The notes: generated from the sequence alone by a model not told the origin. DNA of 64,000 nt from Mesorhizobium shangrilense (GCF_028826155.1 NZ_JAQGPN010000001.1:558001-622000), one strand, 5' to 3'; positions 1 through 9,924 are shown, counted from the first letter of the stretch. Numbers and translations are program-made.

Positions 1-1919
1 GCCATCAAATCCTTGACGGCGATGTGGCCGGGCAGCAGGAGCCTGTCGGCGCCGGCGACCGGGATGTCGCGGTTCTTCAAGCTGCGCGACAGCGCATGCA
101 TGAAGCTGTCGCGCTTGCGCACCAGCACCAGCACGTCGCCCGCGGTCAGGGCCTTGCCCGTTCCTTCGATGATCTCGCCATTGTTGATCCAGCGCTCGAT
201 CGTCGCCGCCACCGTTTCCGCCAGACGCACGGCCGGCGCGCTGGCATGGTCGATCGGCGTGGACCAGTCATCGGGGTCGTCGACCTGCTCGACGCCGAGA
301 GAAGGCCACAGCTCAACATAGCCGGGGGTCAGTTCGCGGATGGCGCTGTGGGCTATAGGCTCGCCGTCGCGCGTCAGGCCGCGCCGCGCGTCGTCATTCC
401 CGAACACGACGTCGACCGCCGACAGCACGTCGATGGTCGAACGGAAGGACCAGTTGAGCCGCACGTCGGCGAAGCGACCGTCGGCGCCGCGGACCCGGGG
501 GGCGAAGTGGTGCTTGGTCTCGGCGAACGATTCCGGGCGGGCTCCCTGGAAGGAGTAGATGGACTGCTTCTCGTCTCCCACCGCGAAGATGGTGCGGCGC
601 ACCCCGCGGGCGCCCTCTCCGGCGAAGAATTCCTCGGTGAGCCCCTTCACCACCTCCCATTGATCGGGACTGGTGTCCTGCGCCTCGTCGAGCAGGATGT
701 GATCGATGCCCTTGTCGAGCTTGAACTGCACCCAGGCGCCGGCATTGCGGCGCGCCAGGAGCCTCAGCGTGCGCGTGATCAGGTCGTTGAAGTCGAGCAT
801 GCCCCGGGCGCTCTTGACGCGCTCGTAGCGGGCGATCATCCAATCGGCGAGGTCGAGCGCCGCGCAGGTCGCCTCCAGCATGCGGAACAGCGCCACGCGG
901 TCGCAGGCGACGACGATCGCGTCCGCCGCCGACATATAGCGTTCGGCGAGGTCCGGCAGCTGCTGGTGCATCGCCTTCTTGAAGGCTTTCGCCGCATCGT
1001 AGGGCTCGCCGTTCGCCTTCAGGAACCCCTGCTTGAGCAGCGTGAGCCTGAGCACCGGATCGGACTCGGCGAAGGCTGCGGACGCGTGGGGCAGGATGCT
1101 GTTGATGACCGTGCGCGCATCGGCGGCCTCGGCAACCTGCGCAAAATCCCGGAAAAAATCCGCAGCAAAGCCCGGCAGCGGCCATATCGAAGCCGCGATG
1201 GATTCGGAGGAATCGCGAGGTCGGAAACCCAGCGCCTCGAACAGGCGCAGATACGGGGTTTCGTCGATCTTCACGGCGTCGATGAAGGCGCGCAGGCCGT
1301 CGCGCTTGGCGACGATCTCGCGGAGCAGCTTCTCCAGCCCGTGCTCCCCGCCATGCTTGAGCACTGTCGCGAAGGCGCGTTCGAGCTCGGGATTGTTGGC
1401 GGCGCCCGCGCCCGTCAGCATCTCCCGCCGGACGGATTCCACCAGCGCGGCCTCCATCTTCGGGTCGAGCAGCTCGAAATGTGCGGCGATGTTGGCTTCT
1501 AGCGGGAACTGGTGGAGCACGGACTCGCAAAAGGCGTGGATCGTCTGGATCTTCAGCCCGCCCGGCGTCTCCAGCGCCCGCGCGAATAGCCGCCGGGCGG
1601 CGGCGATCTTTGCGGCGTCCGGCTTCTCGTCCTCGAGCTGGCGGATCTGCTCGGCAAGCGCCCGGTCCGGCATCGTCGTCCAGGCGGCGAGCGTCTTGAA
1701 GACGCGATTGGACATGTTGGCGGCTGCCGCCCGCGTATAGGTCAGGCAGAGGATCTTCGACGGATCGGCGCCGCGCAGCAAAAGCCGCACGACGCGCTGC
1801 GTGAGCACATGCGTTTTGCCGGAGCCGGCATTTGCCGAAACCCAGGCCGAGCTGGACGGATCCGCGGCTCGCGCCTGGTCGGCGCGCGTCTCGTCGGGAA
1901 TCCGGACGGTCCGCTTCAT
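1..1919 (-). CDS. addA: AddA, double-strand break repair helicase-nuclease subunit (3' part outside window)
   Basis: AddA is the UvrD/Rep-type helicase and nuclease subunit of the AddAB complex, which resects double-strand breaks for RecA recombination. The first 639 residues are in the window and the frame stays open to base 1; the usual length is about 1150 residues, so the C-terminal nuclease domain is missing here only because of the window edge. The Walker A motif ANAGSGKT lies at residues 29-36, followed by the SF1 helicase pattern LCLTYTRAAAANM. The ATG at 1919 overlaps the addB stop by 4 bases (ATGA), so the two subunits are probably translationally coupled. The assignment follows from the motifs together with the addB neighbour. 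Confidence 0.95.
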   Translation of the reverse strand, partial: MKRTVRIPDETRADQARAADPSSSAWVSANAGSGKTHVLTQRVVRLLLRGADPSKILCLTYTRAAAANMSNRVFKTLAAWTTMPDRALAEQIRQLEDEKPDAAKIAAARRLFARALETPGGLKIQTIHAFCESVLHQFPLEANIAAHFELLDPKMEAALVESVRREMLTGAGAANNPELERAFATVLKHGGEHGLEKLLREIVAKRDGLRAFIDAVKIDETPYLRLFEALGFRPRDSSESIAASIWPLPGFAADFFRDFAQVAEAADARTVINSILPHASAAFAESDPVLRLTLLKQGFLKANGEPYDAAKAFKKAMHQQLPDLAERYMSAADAIVVACDRVALFRMLEATCAALDLADWMIARYERVKSARGMLDFNDLITRTLRLLARRNAGAWVQFKLDKGIDHILLDEAQDTSPDQWEVVKGLTEEFFAGEGARGVRRTIFAVGDEKQSIYSFQGARPESFAETKHHFAPRVRGADGRFADVRLNWSFRSTIDVLSAVDVVFGNDDARRGLTRDGEPIAHSAIRELTPGYVELWPSLGVEQVDDPDDWSTPIDHASAPAVRLAETVAATIERWINNGEIIEGTGKALTAGDVLVLVRKRDSFMHALSRSLKNRDIPVAGADRLLLPGHIAVKDLM

Positions 1920-4900
1920 GACCCCTCGCCTTCCGCATCGCCGCCGCCGGCCGACCATTCGAGCACGCGGGCGAGGTGATCATAGTCGCCCTCCGTGTCT
2001 CCCTCGCGGAACGGCAGCGCGCGCGACAGATAGCCGGTGGCCGGACTCTGGTAGTGCAGGATCAGCTCTTCGAGGCGTCGCCAGGCGTCTTCGGCGAGGT
2101 CGTCGGCGGGCCGGGAATTCCGATTGTATTCGAGGATGGACTCCTCGTTGACGAGGCCGTTGGGGCGCAGGCGCACAAAGGCCAGATCGGAAAGGTTCGG
2201 CGTCCCCAGCGGCCTGAACGCGCCGCGCCGCAGCAGCGCGCCTTCGAGCGCGAGCTGCGGGGAGAGCAAGGTGTGGGCCTGCCCTTTCGATGGCGAGGAG
2301 CCGGTCTTGTAGTCGAGGATGACCGCCATCCCGCCGGAGAGGATGTCGATGCGGTCGGCGCGTCCGGACAGGGTGACGCCGGTGCGCGCCACCTCCAGCG
2401 CCAGCGCGGCCGCCTCGGCATGACGCGACCTCACTGCCGCAGCACGCCGCGCTTCCCAGGCCAGGATCTCGGGCGCCATGCGCAGGAAACGCGGCCACCA
2501 GATCGCATGCACGTCGGGCGGCAGTTCGATCTCCGCGAAGCAGGCGTGGCCGATGTCGACGAGACCGTCGAGCGCTCCACTGCCCAGCGCATCGACGCCG
2601 CTTTCCGTGAAACGGTGCAGGATGTCATGGAACAGCGTTCCGCGATCCGCCGCGCCGGGATCGCGCACCAGCGGGTCGAGCGCCTGCAGGCCGAGGATGC
2701 GCTTGGCGTAGATGGCGTAGGGGTCGCGGCGCAGCGTCTCGATCTCGGTCACGGAGAATTTTCGCGGACGCGCCTCGAGCGGCGGCTTCGGCTCAGGCCG
2801 CCTGGCGAAGGGCTGCTTGTCGCCAGCGTCGAGCTGGCGCGCCCAGTCGAGCAGCACATTGCCGCGCGCACGCATCTTCCCGGCCTGCTCGTCGCCGACA
2901 TAGGTGAGCAGCCTCTGCAGCCAGCGCGACGCCAGCGCCGGCGCATCGCCCGAGCGCGCGGCGCGGGTGAGCACCACCTCGCCCGTGCCCATGGCGATCA
3001 TGAAGTCGTGCGCGGCGAGGCCGATCCGGCGTTCCGGGGGCTCGAGCTCAAGACCGGACTTCATCATGCGCGACATGAAGCGGTCGGCCTGCGCCTTGCG
3101 CGGCCAGACGCCCTCGTTGAGACCGCCGAGAACCAGCATGTCGACGGTCTGCAACCGCGCCTCGAGCTGCCCCCAGATGGCAATCCGGCTTTCCGCTCCG
3201 GGGTTGGGCTTCACCACTTCGGGCGAGATCAGGGCCGCGAACACGTCCGGCCATTCGCCGGCGACGAGATCGAAGGCCGCATCCGAGCCGACCAGCGAGC
3301 GCAGGAACTCGGCCAGCGTGGCGCCCGCTTCCCCGGCATAGAGCTGCTCCAGCCCGCCATCCGCGGACCGGCCCAGCGTCTCGAATGACTGGATCGTTTG
3401 CCGCGCGATCTCGGCAAGGTCTACCGACCGGGCCTCACGCAAGGCGGCGAGCGGAGCGATCGCGTCGCCGAGGCTGGCAAGCGCGGTGCGGGCCTCCGCG
3501 AGGCGTTCCTCGTTCAGGCGGGCCAGCCAATGGGGCTGACGCACGTCACCGGCGAAGCCTGCAAGCCGCTCCTCGAACAGCGCCGGCAGTTGCGCGGCGT
3601 CGGGGCGTCCTGTGCCGCCTCTCAGCGCCACCAGTTCGACCGTCTCGAACGCCCTGCGCACGAGCGCCCGCTCGAGCCCGAGGGTCAGCAGCGGATGCTT
3701 GAGCAGGGCCACGACCGGCACCGGGTCGCCGGGCCGGAAGACGGCCTCCAGGAGCAGCGTCAGGAGCTCGGCCGGGGACGTGCGGGTCAGCGGCGTACCG
3801 CCGGAATCATCGGCCACGACGCCCAACCGCAGCAGCTCGGTGGAGACGCGCCGGGCGAGATTGCGGTCGCCGGTCACCAGCGCCACGCGCGCGTCCGGCC
3901 GTTGCGCCGCGCGCTTGAGAGCGACGGCGATCGCCGCCGCCTCGTCGCGCTCGTTGGCCGCCTCCACCAGGGTCACGCCGGCAAGCGCCGCATCGACGTC
4001 CGCGGGCGCGGCGGCGACGGCCGATCCGGAGGCCCAGGCGTCGGTGGTGACCGCGGGCCGCAGCGCGTCGCTGACCAAATCCTTGCGGACCTGGAGATCC
4101 GGGTGCAGGGACGCGAGTTGGGTCACGTCCTCGCGCGTCGCGCCAAGCTTGCGCAGCAGCTTGGCCAGGCCGAACTGGGGATGGCCGAGGACGGCCGGTT
4201 CGGGCGCAGGGTCGTCGATGATCGACCAGGACGGCGCGTCGAGATGGGTGTCGAGCCCCGGCAGCACGACCGCGCCCTGCGGCAAGCGGGCGATCACCGA
4301 CAAGAGTTCGGCCGTGGCCGGAATGGAACCCGTGGAACCCGCGGCGATGACCGGCCCGGCGGCTGGGCTGCGCCTCAGCCGTTCGGCCTCCAGCGCCATC
4401 AGGCGGCTGCGATGCGCGGCCGGATTGGACTGGCCGCGCTCGGCGAGCACGGCGGGCCATTGATGCGTGACGATCGACAGAAACTCGAGGGTGACCTGCC
4501 ACCAGCCGGCAAGTTCGCCGGGAACAAGGTCGGCCAGTCTCGACCAGTCGGCTCGCTCCGTCTCGATCTCGTCCATCAAGGCTGCCAGATCGCGGGCGTG
4601 CCAGATGGCATCGGCCGCCGAAGCGGGAACGATGACCTCCTCCTCGAACAGCTGCGCCACATGCGCCGGCAGTCGCCGCTTCCAGGCGCGCACCAGCTTC
4701 GCCAACAGCAAAAGGCGGTCGAGCGGGGCGATCGGCGGCGCAAGGTCGAGCGAGCCGGCGATTGCGGCGTCGAAGACGGCGCCTTCCTCGTCGAACTCGC
4801 CCAGAGCCCGGATGGTGGGAAGGATCGCGGAACCGCCCGAAACCTTGCCGACCAATACGCTTCTCAGCTCGCGGGCGGCGCGGCGCGTCGGCAGATAGAT

Positions 4901-5038
4901 GGTCACGCCGGCCAGCGCCAGCGGATCGCGCGCATCGAAGCCGGCAATCAGGCGACCGGAAAGCAGGGCCTCGGCGAGGCTCGGCAGAAAGGGTGCGCCG
5001 GGCGGGATGGAGAAGAGATGGAGGCCGGGGTCGCTCAT
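1916..5038 (-). CDS. addB: AddB, double-strand break repair protein
   Basis: This is the partner of AddA in the alphaproteobacterial AddAB helicase-nuclease. At 1040 residues it has normal family length. The N-terminal part is a degenerate helicase fold (alphaproteobacterial AddB has no Walker A, and none is seen). The C-terminal quarter is a PD-(D/E)XK nuclease: GRADRIDIL is followed by VILDYKTGS near residue 905, giving the Asp and Glu/Asp-x-Lys metal and catalytic residues. It overlaps by 4 bases both addA downstream and the nucleotidyltransferase gene upstream, so it sits in a tightly packed operon. The order nucleotidyltransferase-addB-addA is typical for Rhizobiales. Confidence 0.95.
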   Translation of the reverse strand: MSDPGLHLFSIPPGAPFLPSLAEALLSGRLIAGFDARDPLALAGVTIYLPTRRAARELRSVLVGKVSGGSAILPTIRALGEFDEEGAVFDAAIAGSLDLAPPIAPLDRLLLLAKLVRAWKRRLPAHVAQLFEEEVIVPASAADAIWHARDLAALMDEIETERADWSRLADLVPGELAGWWQVTLEFLSIVTHQWPAVLAERGQSNPAAHRSRLMALEAERLRRSPAAGPVIAAGSTGSIPATAELLSVIARLPQGAVVLPGLDTHLDAPSWSIIDDPAPEPAVLGHPQFGLAKLLRKLGATREDVTQLASLHPDLQVRKDLVSDALRPAVTTDAWASGSAVAAAPADVDAALAGVTLVEAANERDEAAAIAVALKRAAQRPDARVALVTGDRNLARRVSTELLRLGVVADDSGGTPLTRTSPAELLTLLLEAVFRPGDPVPVVALLKHPLLTLGLERALVRRAFETVELVALRGGTGRPDAAQLPALFEERLAGFAGDVRQPHWLARLNEERLAEARTALASLGDAIAPLAALREARSVDLAEIARQTIQSFETLGRSADGGLEQLYAGEAGATLAEFLRSLVGSDAAFDLVAGEWPDVFAALISPEVVKPNPGAESRIAIWGQLEARLQTVDMLVLGGLNEGVWPRKAQADRFMSRMMKSGLELEPPERRIGLAAHDFMIAMGTGEVVLTRAARSGDAPALASRWLQRLLTYVGDEQAGKMRARGNVLLDWARQLDAGDKQPFARRPEPKPPLEARPRKFSVTEIETLRRDPYAIYAKRILGLQALDPLVRDPGAADRGTLFHDILHRFTESGVDALGSGALDGLVDIGHACFAEIELPPDVHAIWWPRFLRMAPEILAWEARRAAAVRSRHAEAAALALEVARTGVTLSGRADRIDILSGGMAVILDYKTGSSPSKGQAHTLLSPQLALEGALLRRGAFRPLGTPNLSDLAFVRLRPNGLVNEESILEYNRNSRPADDLAEDAWRRLEELILHYQSPATGYLSRALPFREGDTEGDYDHLARVLEWSAGGGDAEGEGS

Positions 5039-5769
5039 CGCCCTTCGGCGCGCGCCCGGGCGACCGCCGCCTCCGCCGGCGCGATGGCGTCGGGCGTGCC
5101 GACGGTGATCCAGTCGCCCACCAGCGTCATCCCGAAGAGGCGGCCGGCGGCGATCGCCTCGTCGAAGTAGCGGTTGAGGGAAGCCGGTGCGACTTCCTTC
5201 CCGGCGAACAGGCGCGGATTCATGATCGCGGCCCCGGCATAGATCACGCCAGACGGGTCCTGCCTGGAACGCGAGAGGCGACCGTCGGCATCAATCAGGA
5301 AATCGCTTCCGCCGCTGTGCCCGGTCGCCGATTCGAGGTCGGAAAGCATGAGCAGAATATCCATCCGCGCGGCATCCCACGCAAGGGCGAGCGCATCTAG
5401 GTTGGGGATATCCCGGTCGATCCAGAAGGTATCGGCGTTGAGCAGGTAGAACGGTTCGTCACCCAGTTCGGGCAACGCCTTGACCACGCCGCCGGCCGAG
5501 TCGAGCAGGCCATCCTGTTCGTCGGAGATGACGATACTGGGCATGGTGCGCTGGGCGACATGCGCGACGATCTGATCGGGCAGGTAGTGCACGTTGACCA
5601 CTGCCTTGCGGACTCCGGCCTTCTCCAGCAGGTCGAGCGACCAGTCCAGCATCGGCTTCCCGGCGATGCTTACCAGCGGCTTGGGCATGATGTCGGTGAT
5701 CGGGCGCATGCGCTTGCCGAGGCCGGCGGCAAGCACCATGGCCGTCTGGGGCTTCCAGGAAAACGTCAA
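5035..5769 (-). CDS. murU: MurU-like sugar-1-phosphate nucleotidyltransferase
   Basis: This 244-residue nucleotidyltransferase has the N-terminal GT-A signature MVLAAGLGKRMRPIT and then MPKPLV, which bind the NTP and metal. With the phosphotransferase encoded just upstream it resembles the MurU/AmgK pair, which recycles cell-wall N-acetylmuramate to UDP-MurNAc in the cytoplasm; the exact sugar is inferred from this pairing. The start chosen at 5769 is TTG, because it overlaps the upstream stop (TTGA) and keeps the coupling pattern of the operon. An ATG at 5739 would remove only ten residues before the signature and is the alternative. The 3' end overlaps addB by 4 bases. Confidence 0.8.
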   Translation of the reverse strand: MTFSWKPQTAMVLAAGLGKRMRPITDIMPKPLVSIAGKPMLDWSLDLLEKAGVRKAVVNVHYLPDQIVAHVAQRTMPSIVISDEQDGLLDSAGGVVKALPELGDEPFYLLNADTFWIDRDIPNLDALALAWDAARMDILLMLSDLESATGHSGGSDFLIDADGRLSRSRQDPSGVIYAGAAIMNPRLFAGKEVAPASLNRYFDEAIAAGRLFGMTLVGDWITVGTPDAIAPAEAAVARARAEGR

Positions 5770-7277
5770 GCGGAAACCTCGTCGAGCAAGCCGTGGCGGC
5801 GGTAGAGATCGGCAATGTCGGCCAGGGCCGGATGCGCCAGGGCGCGGCGCAGATAGTCCCGGATGCGGGGCAGATGCTTAAGGTAGGCAGGCTTCCCGTC
5901 GCGGCGATCGAGCCGCACGAAGATCCCCAGTATCTTCGAGTTCCGCTGCGCGGCCGTGATCGCGTAAGCCTCCGCGAAGGCGTCGGCGTCGAACGAAACG
6001 GCAGCCTTTCGCGCCGAGACATAGGCCTCGACCGTCGCGCTTTCGACGTCGGCGGGGACGGTCACCCGGGCATCCATGGCGAGCGAGGCGACGTCGTAGG
6101 CCAGCGGTCCGATGAGCGCATCCTGGAAATCGATGATGCCCAGCCGGTCATGGCCGGAGCGGCCTTCGCGCCAGATGAGGTTGGGGGAATGATAATCGCG
6201 CTGCACCAGCCCCGTTTCGGCGGAGGCCAGGCGGTCGCTCAGATTGCTCCAGGCGAGGTCGAATTCCCTGCGCAGGCTGTCGCTTGCCGGCTTGCCCGTC
6301 GCCCACGGCACATACCAGTCGAGCAGCAGCGCCACCTCGATGAGCATGGCCTCCCGATCGAATGGAGGCACGTCGTGCCAGATACCGGGCGCAACCGGCA
6401 AACGCGGGGAAGACGGCTTCTCGTGCAGCCAGGCGAGCAGTTCGGCGGCAGCCCTGTAGCGCGCGACGATGGGCCTGCCTTCTGGATCGATGACGCCATC
6501 GGAGCCCAGATTCTCGATCAGCAAGAACCCCCGATCGAGATCCTGGGCATAGATCGTAGGCACGCTGACGCCGGCATCGGCGAGAGCGCGGTCCACCGCC
6601 ACGAAGGCGGCGACCGTGCGGGCGGTGTGCGCGATCTCCGCATAGGCCTTGCCGTCCTTCACCGGAGGACCGAGCACCAGCGGCGGCGAATTCATGAGGA
6701 TACGCGGCTCGCGGCCGGCGAGCACGACGGTTTCGTAGCTGCGCGCCGAGGCGTCGCCGGCCAGACGCCGCCGATCAGCCTCTCCCCAACCAGCGCGGCC
6801 AAGGAAGTCGCGCATCGCCAGCGAGCGCTGTACGCGTTCGAACGCCCCGCCTCCGCCCGCGATGCGGACGAGGCGGCCGTTGCCCTCGTGCGTCAGGTCT
6901 ATATGGAGCGTCTCCTTCGGCAGCGCGTCGCCAGCCCGGTCCGGCCACTCGACAAGCGCCGCTCCCTGCTCACGCGCCTCGTCGAAACCGAGTTCGCCGA
7001 GCTCGTCCGGCGACGACAGGCGGTAAAGGTCGAAATGGTGGATCGGCACTCTCGCCTCATAGGACTGGACGAGGGTGAAGGTGGGGCTTGGCACGTCGAG
7101 TTCGGGGTCCGCCGCCACCGCGCGGATGAGGCTGCGCGCCAGCGTCGTCTTTCCGGCGCCCAGATCGCCGTGCAGCGCCAGCACGTCGCCGGGGCGGATG
7201 GCTTGGGCCAGGTCCTGGCCGAGGCGGACGGTGTCTGCTTCACTGGCGAGGAAGCGTTCCAGCATAGGGCCCGTCAT
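5766..7277 (-). CDS. tsaE: TsaE-phosphotransferase fusion (TsaE/AmgK-like)
   Basis: This 503-residue protein carries two activities. Residues 1 to about 150 are TsaE, the ATPase subunit for the t6A tRNA modification, with P-loop GDLGAGKTTLA at 38-48 and the downstream pattern SPTFTLVQSYE. Residues from about 165 on are an aminoglycoside-phosphotransferase-like sugar kinase, with the catalytic loop QRDYHSPNLIW and the metal motif GIIDFQDA; this half resembles AmgK, the anomeric MurNAc/GlcNAc kinase that feeds MurU. The fusion is common in alphaproteobacteria. The ATG at 7277 was chosen because it starts the TsaE homology 8 bases after the kinase stop. The same frame is open further upstream but there only reads antisense to the kinase gene. 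The 3' end overlaps murU. Confidence 0.88.
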   Translation of the reverse strand: MTGPMLERFLASEADTVRLGQDLAQAIRPGDVLALHGDLGAGKTTLARSLIRAVAADPELDVPSPTFTLVQSYEARVPIHHFDLYRLSSPDELGELGFDEAREQGAALVEWPDRAGDALPKETLHIDLTHEGNGRLVRIAGGGGAFERVQRSLAMRDFLGRAGWGEADRRRLAGDASARSYETVVLAGREPRILMNSPPLVLGPPVKDGKAYAEIAHTARTVAAFVAVDRALADAGVSVPTIYAQDLDRGFLLIENLGSDGVIDPEGRPIVARYRAAAELLAWLHEKPSSPRLPVAPGIWHDVPPFDREAMLIEVALLLDWYVPWATGKPASDSLRREFDLAWSNLSDRLASAETGLVQRDYHSPNLIWREGRSGHDRLGIIDFQDALIGPLAYDVASLAMDARVTVPADVESATVEAYVSARKAAVSFDADAFAEAYAITAAQRNSKILGIFVRLDRRDGKPAYLKHLPRIRDYLRRALAHPALADIADLYRRHGLLDEVSA

Positions 7278-7285
7278 GATGCGGC

Positions 7286-9850
7286 TTACTCCGCCGCATC
7301 CTGCATCTGTTTCGGCTCTCTTGGAAAGAAGCACACGACTGTTGTGCCCTGTTCCTGTCCCGACTCGATGCGGACCGAGCCGCCATGCAGCTCGACGAAG
7401 CTCTTGACGATCGACAGACCGAGGCCGGCGCCGCGGCGGCGGCCGCCATTGGCCCGCGTCTCGAAGCGGCGGAAGGCGATATCCAGCACCTCCGGCGGCA
7501 TTCCCGGACCTTCGTCCGAGACGGCAAACTCCATGCCGTTCGCCACCTCGCGGCAGGCCAGCGAGACAGTGCTGCCCTCGGGCGCGTAGTTCGCAGCGTT
7601 GCTGAGGAGGTTGGCGAGTACCTGCCGGATGCGGTTTTCGTCGCCGACCATGGATTTCGGGGCTCCCCCGACATCGACCGAGAGCCCGATCCGGTGCTCG
7701 GAAAAGCGGTCGGACACCATCTCGGCCGCGGAAGCGATGACCTGCGTGATGCGCACCTCGCCAACTTCGAGCCGCATGATGCCGGCATCGACCGTGGCGA
7801 GGTCGAGGATATCGTTGACCAGCGTCAGCAGGACCGACGACGAGGAGAAGATATGCCGGACATACTCTTTCTGGCGCTCGGTCAGAGGGCCTGTCGCGCC
7901 GGCGTCGAGAAGTTCGGTGAAGCCGATGATGTTGGTCAGCGGAGAACGCAGCTCGTACGAGACGCGCTGGACGAAATCGTTCTTCAGCTGGTCGGCTTTC
8001 TGCAGCGCCTCGTTCTTGTCCTGCAGCGCCCGCTCGACATTGACGCTGTCGGTGACGTCGATGAAGGTGAGCATGACCTGGCCGTTGGGCAGGTGGATCA
8101 GCGCATAGCGCAGCACGGTGCCGTTCTTCAGCTCGGCCTGCCCCTGGCGGTCCCGGCGCTCGTCGTCGAAGCCGGTGACGGCGGCCACAAAGCCGTGCCA
8201 CGGACTGTCGATGGCCTTGTCGTCGCAGGCAGTCCGCAGGGCGGCGATATGCGTCTCGTTGGTGGCGCTCCCCGGCGTCAGGCTCCAGAGCCGGAAGAAA
8301 GCTGGGTTGGCGAGCCGCATGCGGCCGTCCGGACCGAACACGGCGACGCCCTCGGTGAGGCTGTCCAGCGTCTCGCTCTGCACGCGGATGGCCGTGTTGT
8401 AGCGGCTTTCCAGCGCGAACTTCTCGGTGAGGTTCTCGAAAACCCAGGTCACGCCGCCCTTCGGCTGCGGATTGGCGATGACGCGGATCGTGCGGCTATC
8501 GGGCAGATGCCACCAGTGCTCCGCGGAATCGACCGATCGGTAGACGCTGAGGAGGTTGTCCTTCCAGCGCCGCCACTCCGGCTGTTCGGCGATCTTGCCG
8601 TCGCCGCGCAGCCGGTCGAGCAGCAGCGCATTGTCGGGCGAGCTGTTGAGGAAGGCGATGTCCAGCTCCCAGAGCTTCTGGAAGGCGTTGTTGTAGAAGC
8701 GCAGCTTCTGGTCCGCATCGAACTGCGCCACAGCCGTGGTCAGCTGGTCGAGCGTGTCGGCCTGGTTGCGCATCATCTGCGCGTAGTCCTCGCGCATGGC
8801 CTCCATCGAACTGACATCCAAAGCGAGGCCGGCGGCGCCGGATGGGCTCGCAAAATCGGTGACCGTGAACAGCTTGCGGTCGCCGTGGACGACCGTGGAC
8901 ACGGTCTGCTGCAACAGTTGCTCGGACTGGTGGTGCCGGGCGATCGCCTCCCGCGCCTGCGTGCCGAGCAGTTCCTTGCCGTCGCGCACGGCCGCTTCGG
9001 AACTCTCGGCTTCGACGGCCTGGGCATAGGCCCGGTTCACCCATTTGAGGCGTCCATCGGCGGACCGCACCCAGAACGGCATGGCAAGCGCGTCGGCCAT
9101 GCTGAGAAGGTTTTCCCAGTCGGCGCTAAGACGCTGGTTCTCCAGCCTCAGGCGGGCCTCTGCCCGTTGCGTCTCGGACAGCGAAACGAAGCGCACGATC
9201 GCGTGGCCGGGCGTCTTGCGGCCGCGCACCTCGAGCGGAGCGCCGTTCTGGCTCTCGATGACACGGTCGAAGGGCGTTCCCTTCTCGCGCAACGCTGCGA
9301 TCGCGTTCTCCAGTACGGAAGCTGAGCGGGGCGACAGCCAGCGGCCGAAGGCGAGGAACGCCGCGCGCTCGTCAGGCGCGCCGGACTCTGACGGCAGCGC
9401 ACCCACCAATTCAGGCTTCGACTTGTCCGACGTCCACACGACAACACGCTGGTCGCGCAGATTGAGCAGCGACTCTGTTCGCGACAGGGATGCGTTGAGA
9501 TCCGACACCTTGGCTCGCAGCGACGCGTTCTCGGCCGCCGTGCGGGCACGCTCGCGGATCAGCCACAGCGCCGAGAGGAGAGCCGCGCCGAGCACGCCGG
9601 TGAAGACGGCGAACTGGATGACCTCGAACGTACCGACGGACAGTCCGGGTATGCCGAAGACGTCCGCCTGCTGGGCCGGTGCGCCGTGCGCCGAAACGGT
9701 CAGTCCAGAAAATGCTGATGCGGAAAGCGCGGCGCGAAGGCGGCGCAGACGCGGCCGCGAGACCATGCTTCCGCGCTCCGCGATCTGGCGCGAATCGTCA
9801 TGGCCGCCGGATACGGCCTCTCCCGCGTAGCGCGGGTTGTCCCCCGGCAT
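7286..9850 (-). CDS. divL: DivL-like PAS sensor pseudo-kinase with tyrosine in the H-box
   Basis: This 854-residue membrane-anchored kinase-family protein most likely controls the CckA-CtrA cell-cycle pathway. The N-terminus has a signal-like segment and a hydrophobic stretch near residues 75-99. Three PAS-like segments follow (about 255, 370 and 490), then the dimerisation helix and an HATPase domain with DENRIRQVLANLLSNA, VSDEGPGMP and GAGLGLSIVKS. The phospho-acceptor helix reads QRVSYELRSPLTN: the usual His is Tyr at residue 632, the hallmark of DivL. The start at 9850 has AGAGGA six bases upstream; an upstream ATG at 9904 has no good ribosome site. The gene lies 8 bases before tsaE and downstream of ahcY, a conserved rhizobial arrangement. 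Confidence 0.82.
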   Translation of the reverse strand: MPGDNPRYAGEAVSGGHDDSRQIAERGSMVSRPRLRRLRAALSASAFSGLTVSAHGAPAQQADVFGIPGLSVGTFEVIQFAVFTGVLGAALLSALWLIRERARTAAENASLRAKVSDLNASLSRTESLLNLRDQRVVVWTSDKSKPELVGALPSESGAPDERAAFLAFGRWLSPRSASVLENAIAALREKGTPFDRVIESQNGAPLEVRGRKTPGHAIVRFVSLSETQRAEARLRLENQRLSADWENLLSMADALAMPFWVRSADGRLKWVNRAYAQAVEAESSEAAVRDGKELLGTQAREAIARHHQSEQLLQQTVSTVVHGDRKLFTVTDFASPSGAAGLALDVSSMEAMREDYAQMMRNQADTLDQLTTAVAQFDADQKLRFYNNAFQKLWELDIAFLNSSPDNALLLDRLRGDGKIAEQPEWRRWKDNLLSVYRSVDSAEHWWHLPDSRTIRVIANPQPKGGVTWVFENLTEKFALESRYNTAIRVQSETLDSLTEGVAVFGPDGRMRLANPAFFRLWSLTPGSATNETHIAALRTACDDKAIDSPWHGFVAAVTGFDDERRDRQGQAELKNGTVLRYALIHLPNGQVMLTFIDVTDSVNVERALQDKNEALQKADQLKNDFVQRVSYELRSPLTNIIGFTELLDAGATGPLTERQKEYVRHIFSSSSVLLTLVNDILDLATVDAGIMRLEVGEVRITQVIASAAEMVSDRFSEHRIGLSVDVGGAPKSMVGDENRIRQVLANLLSNAANYAPEGSTVSLACREVANGMEFAVSDEGPGMPPEVLDIAFRRFETRANGGRRRGAGLGLSIVKSFVELHGGSVRIESGQEQGTTVVCFFPREPKQMQDAAE

Positions 9851-9889
9851 GTCTTGTCCTCTCGCCGCTAGAATCCCAAGACCGCCTTG

Positions 9890-9924
9890 TCCGCTTCCGT
9901 CCATGCCCCGATCGCGGAAGCGGA
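9890..9924. repeat. Perfect 10-bp inverted repeat in the divL leader
   Basis: TCCGCTTCCG at 9890-9899 and CGGAAGCGGA at 9915-9924 are exact reverse complements separated by 15 bases. The repeat lies 40-75 bases upstream of the chosen divL start. It could be a leader hairpin or a dimeric regulator site. There is no T-run, so it is not a classical terminator. Confidence 0.5.

Noticed and set aside
24..5170. Long plus-strand open frames of several hundred codons opposite addA and addB
   Set aside because: They are antisense shadows of high-GC genes: Arg/Ala/Gly-rich, without family motifs or ribosome sites, while the minus strand carries clear AddA and AddB motifs.
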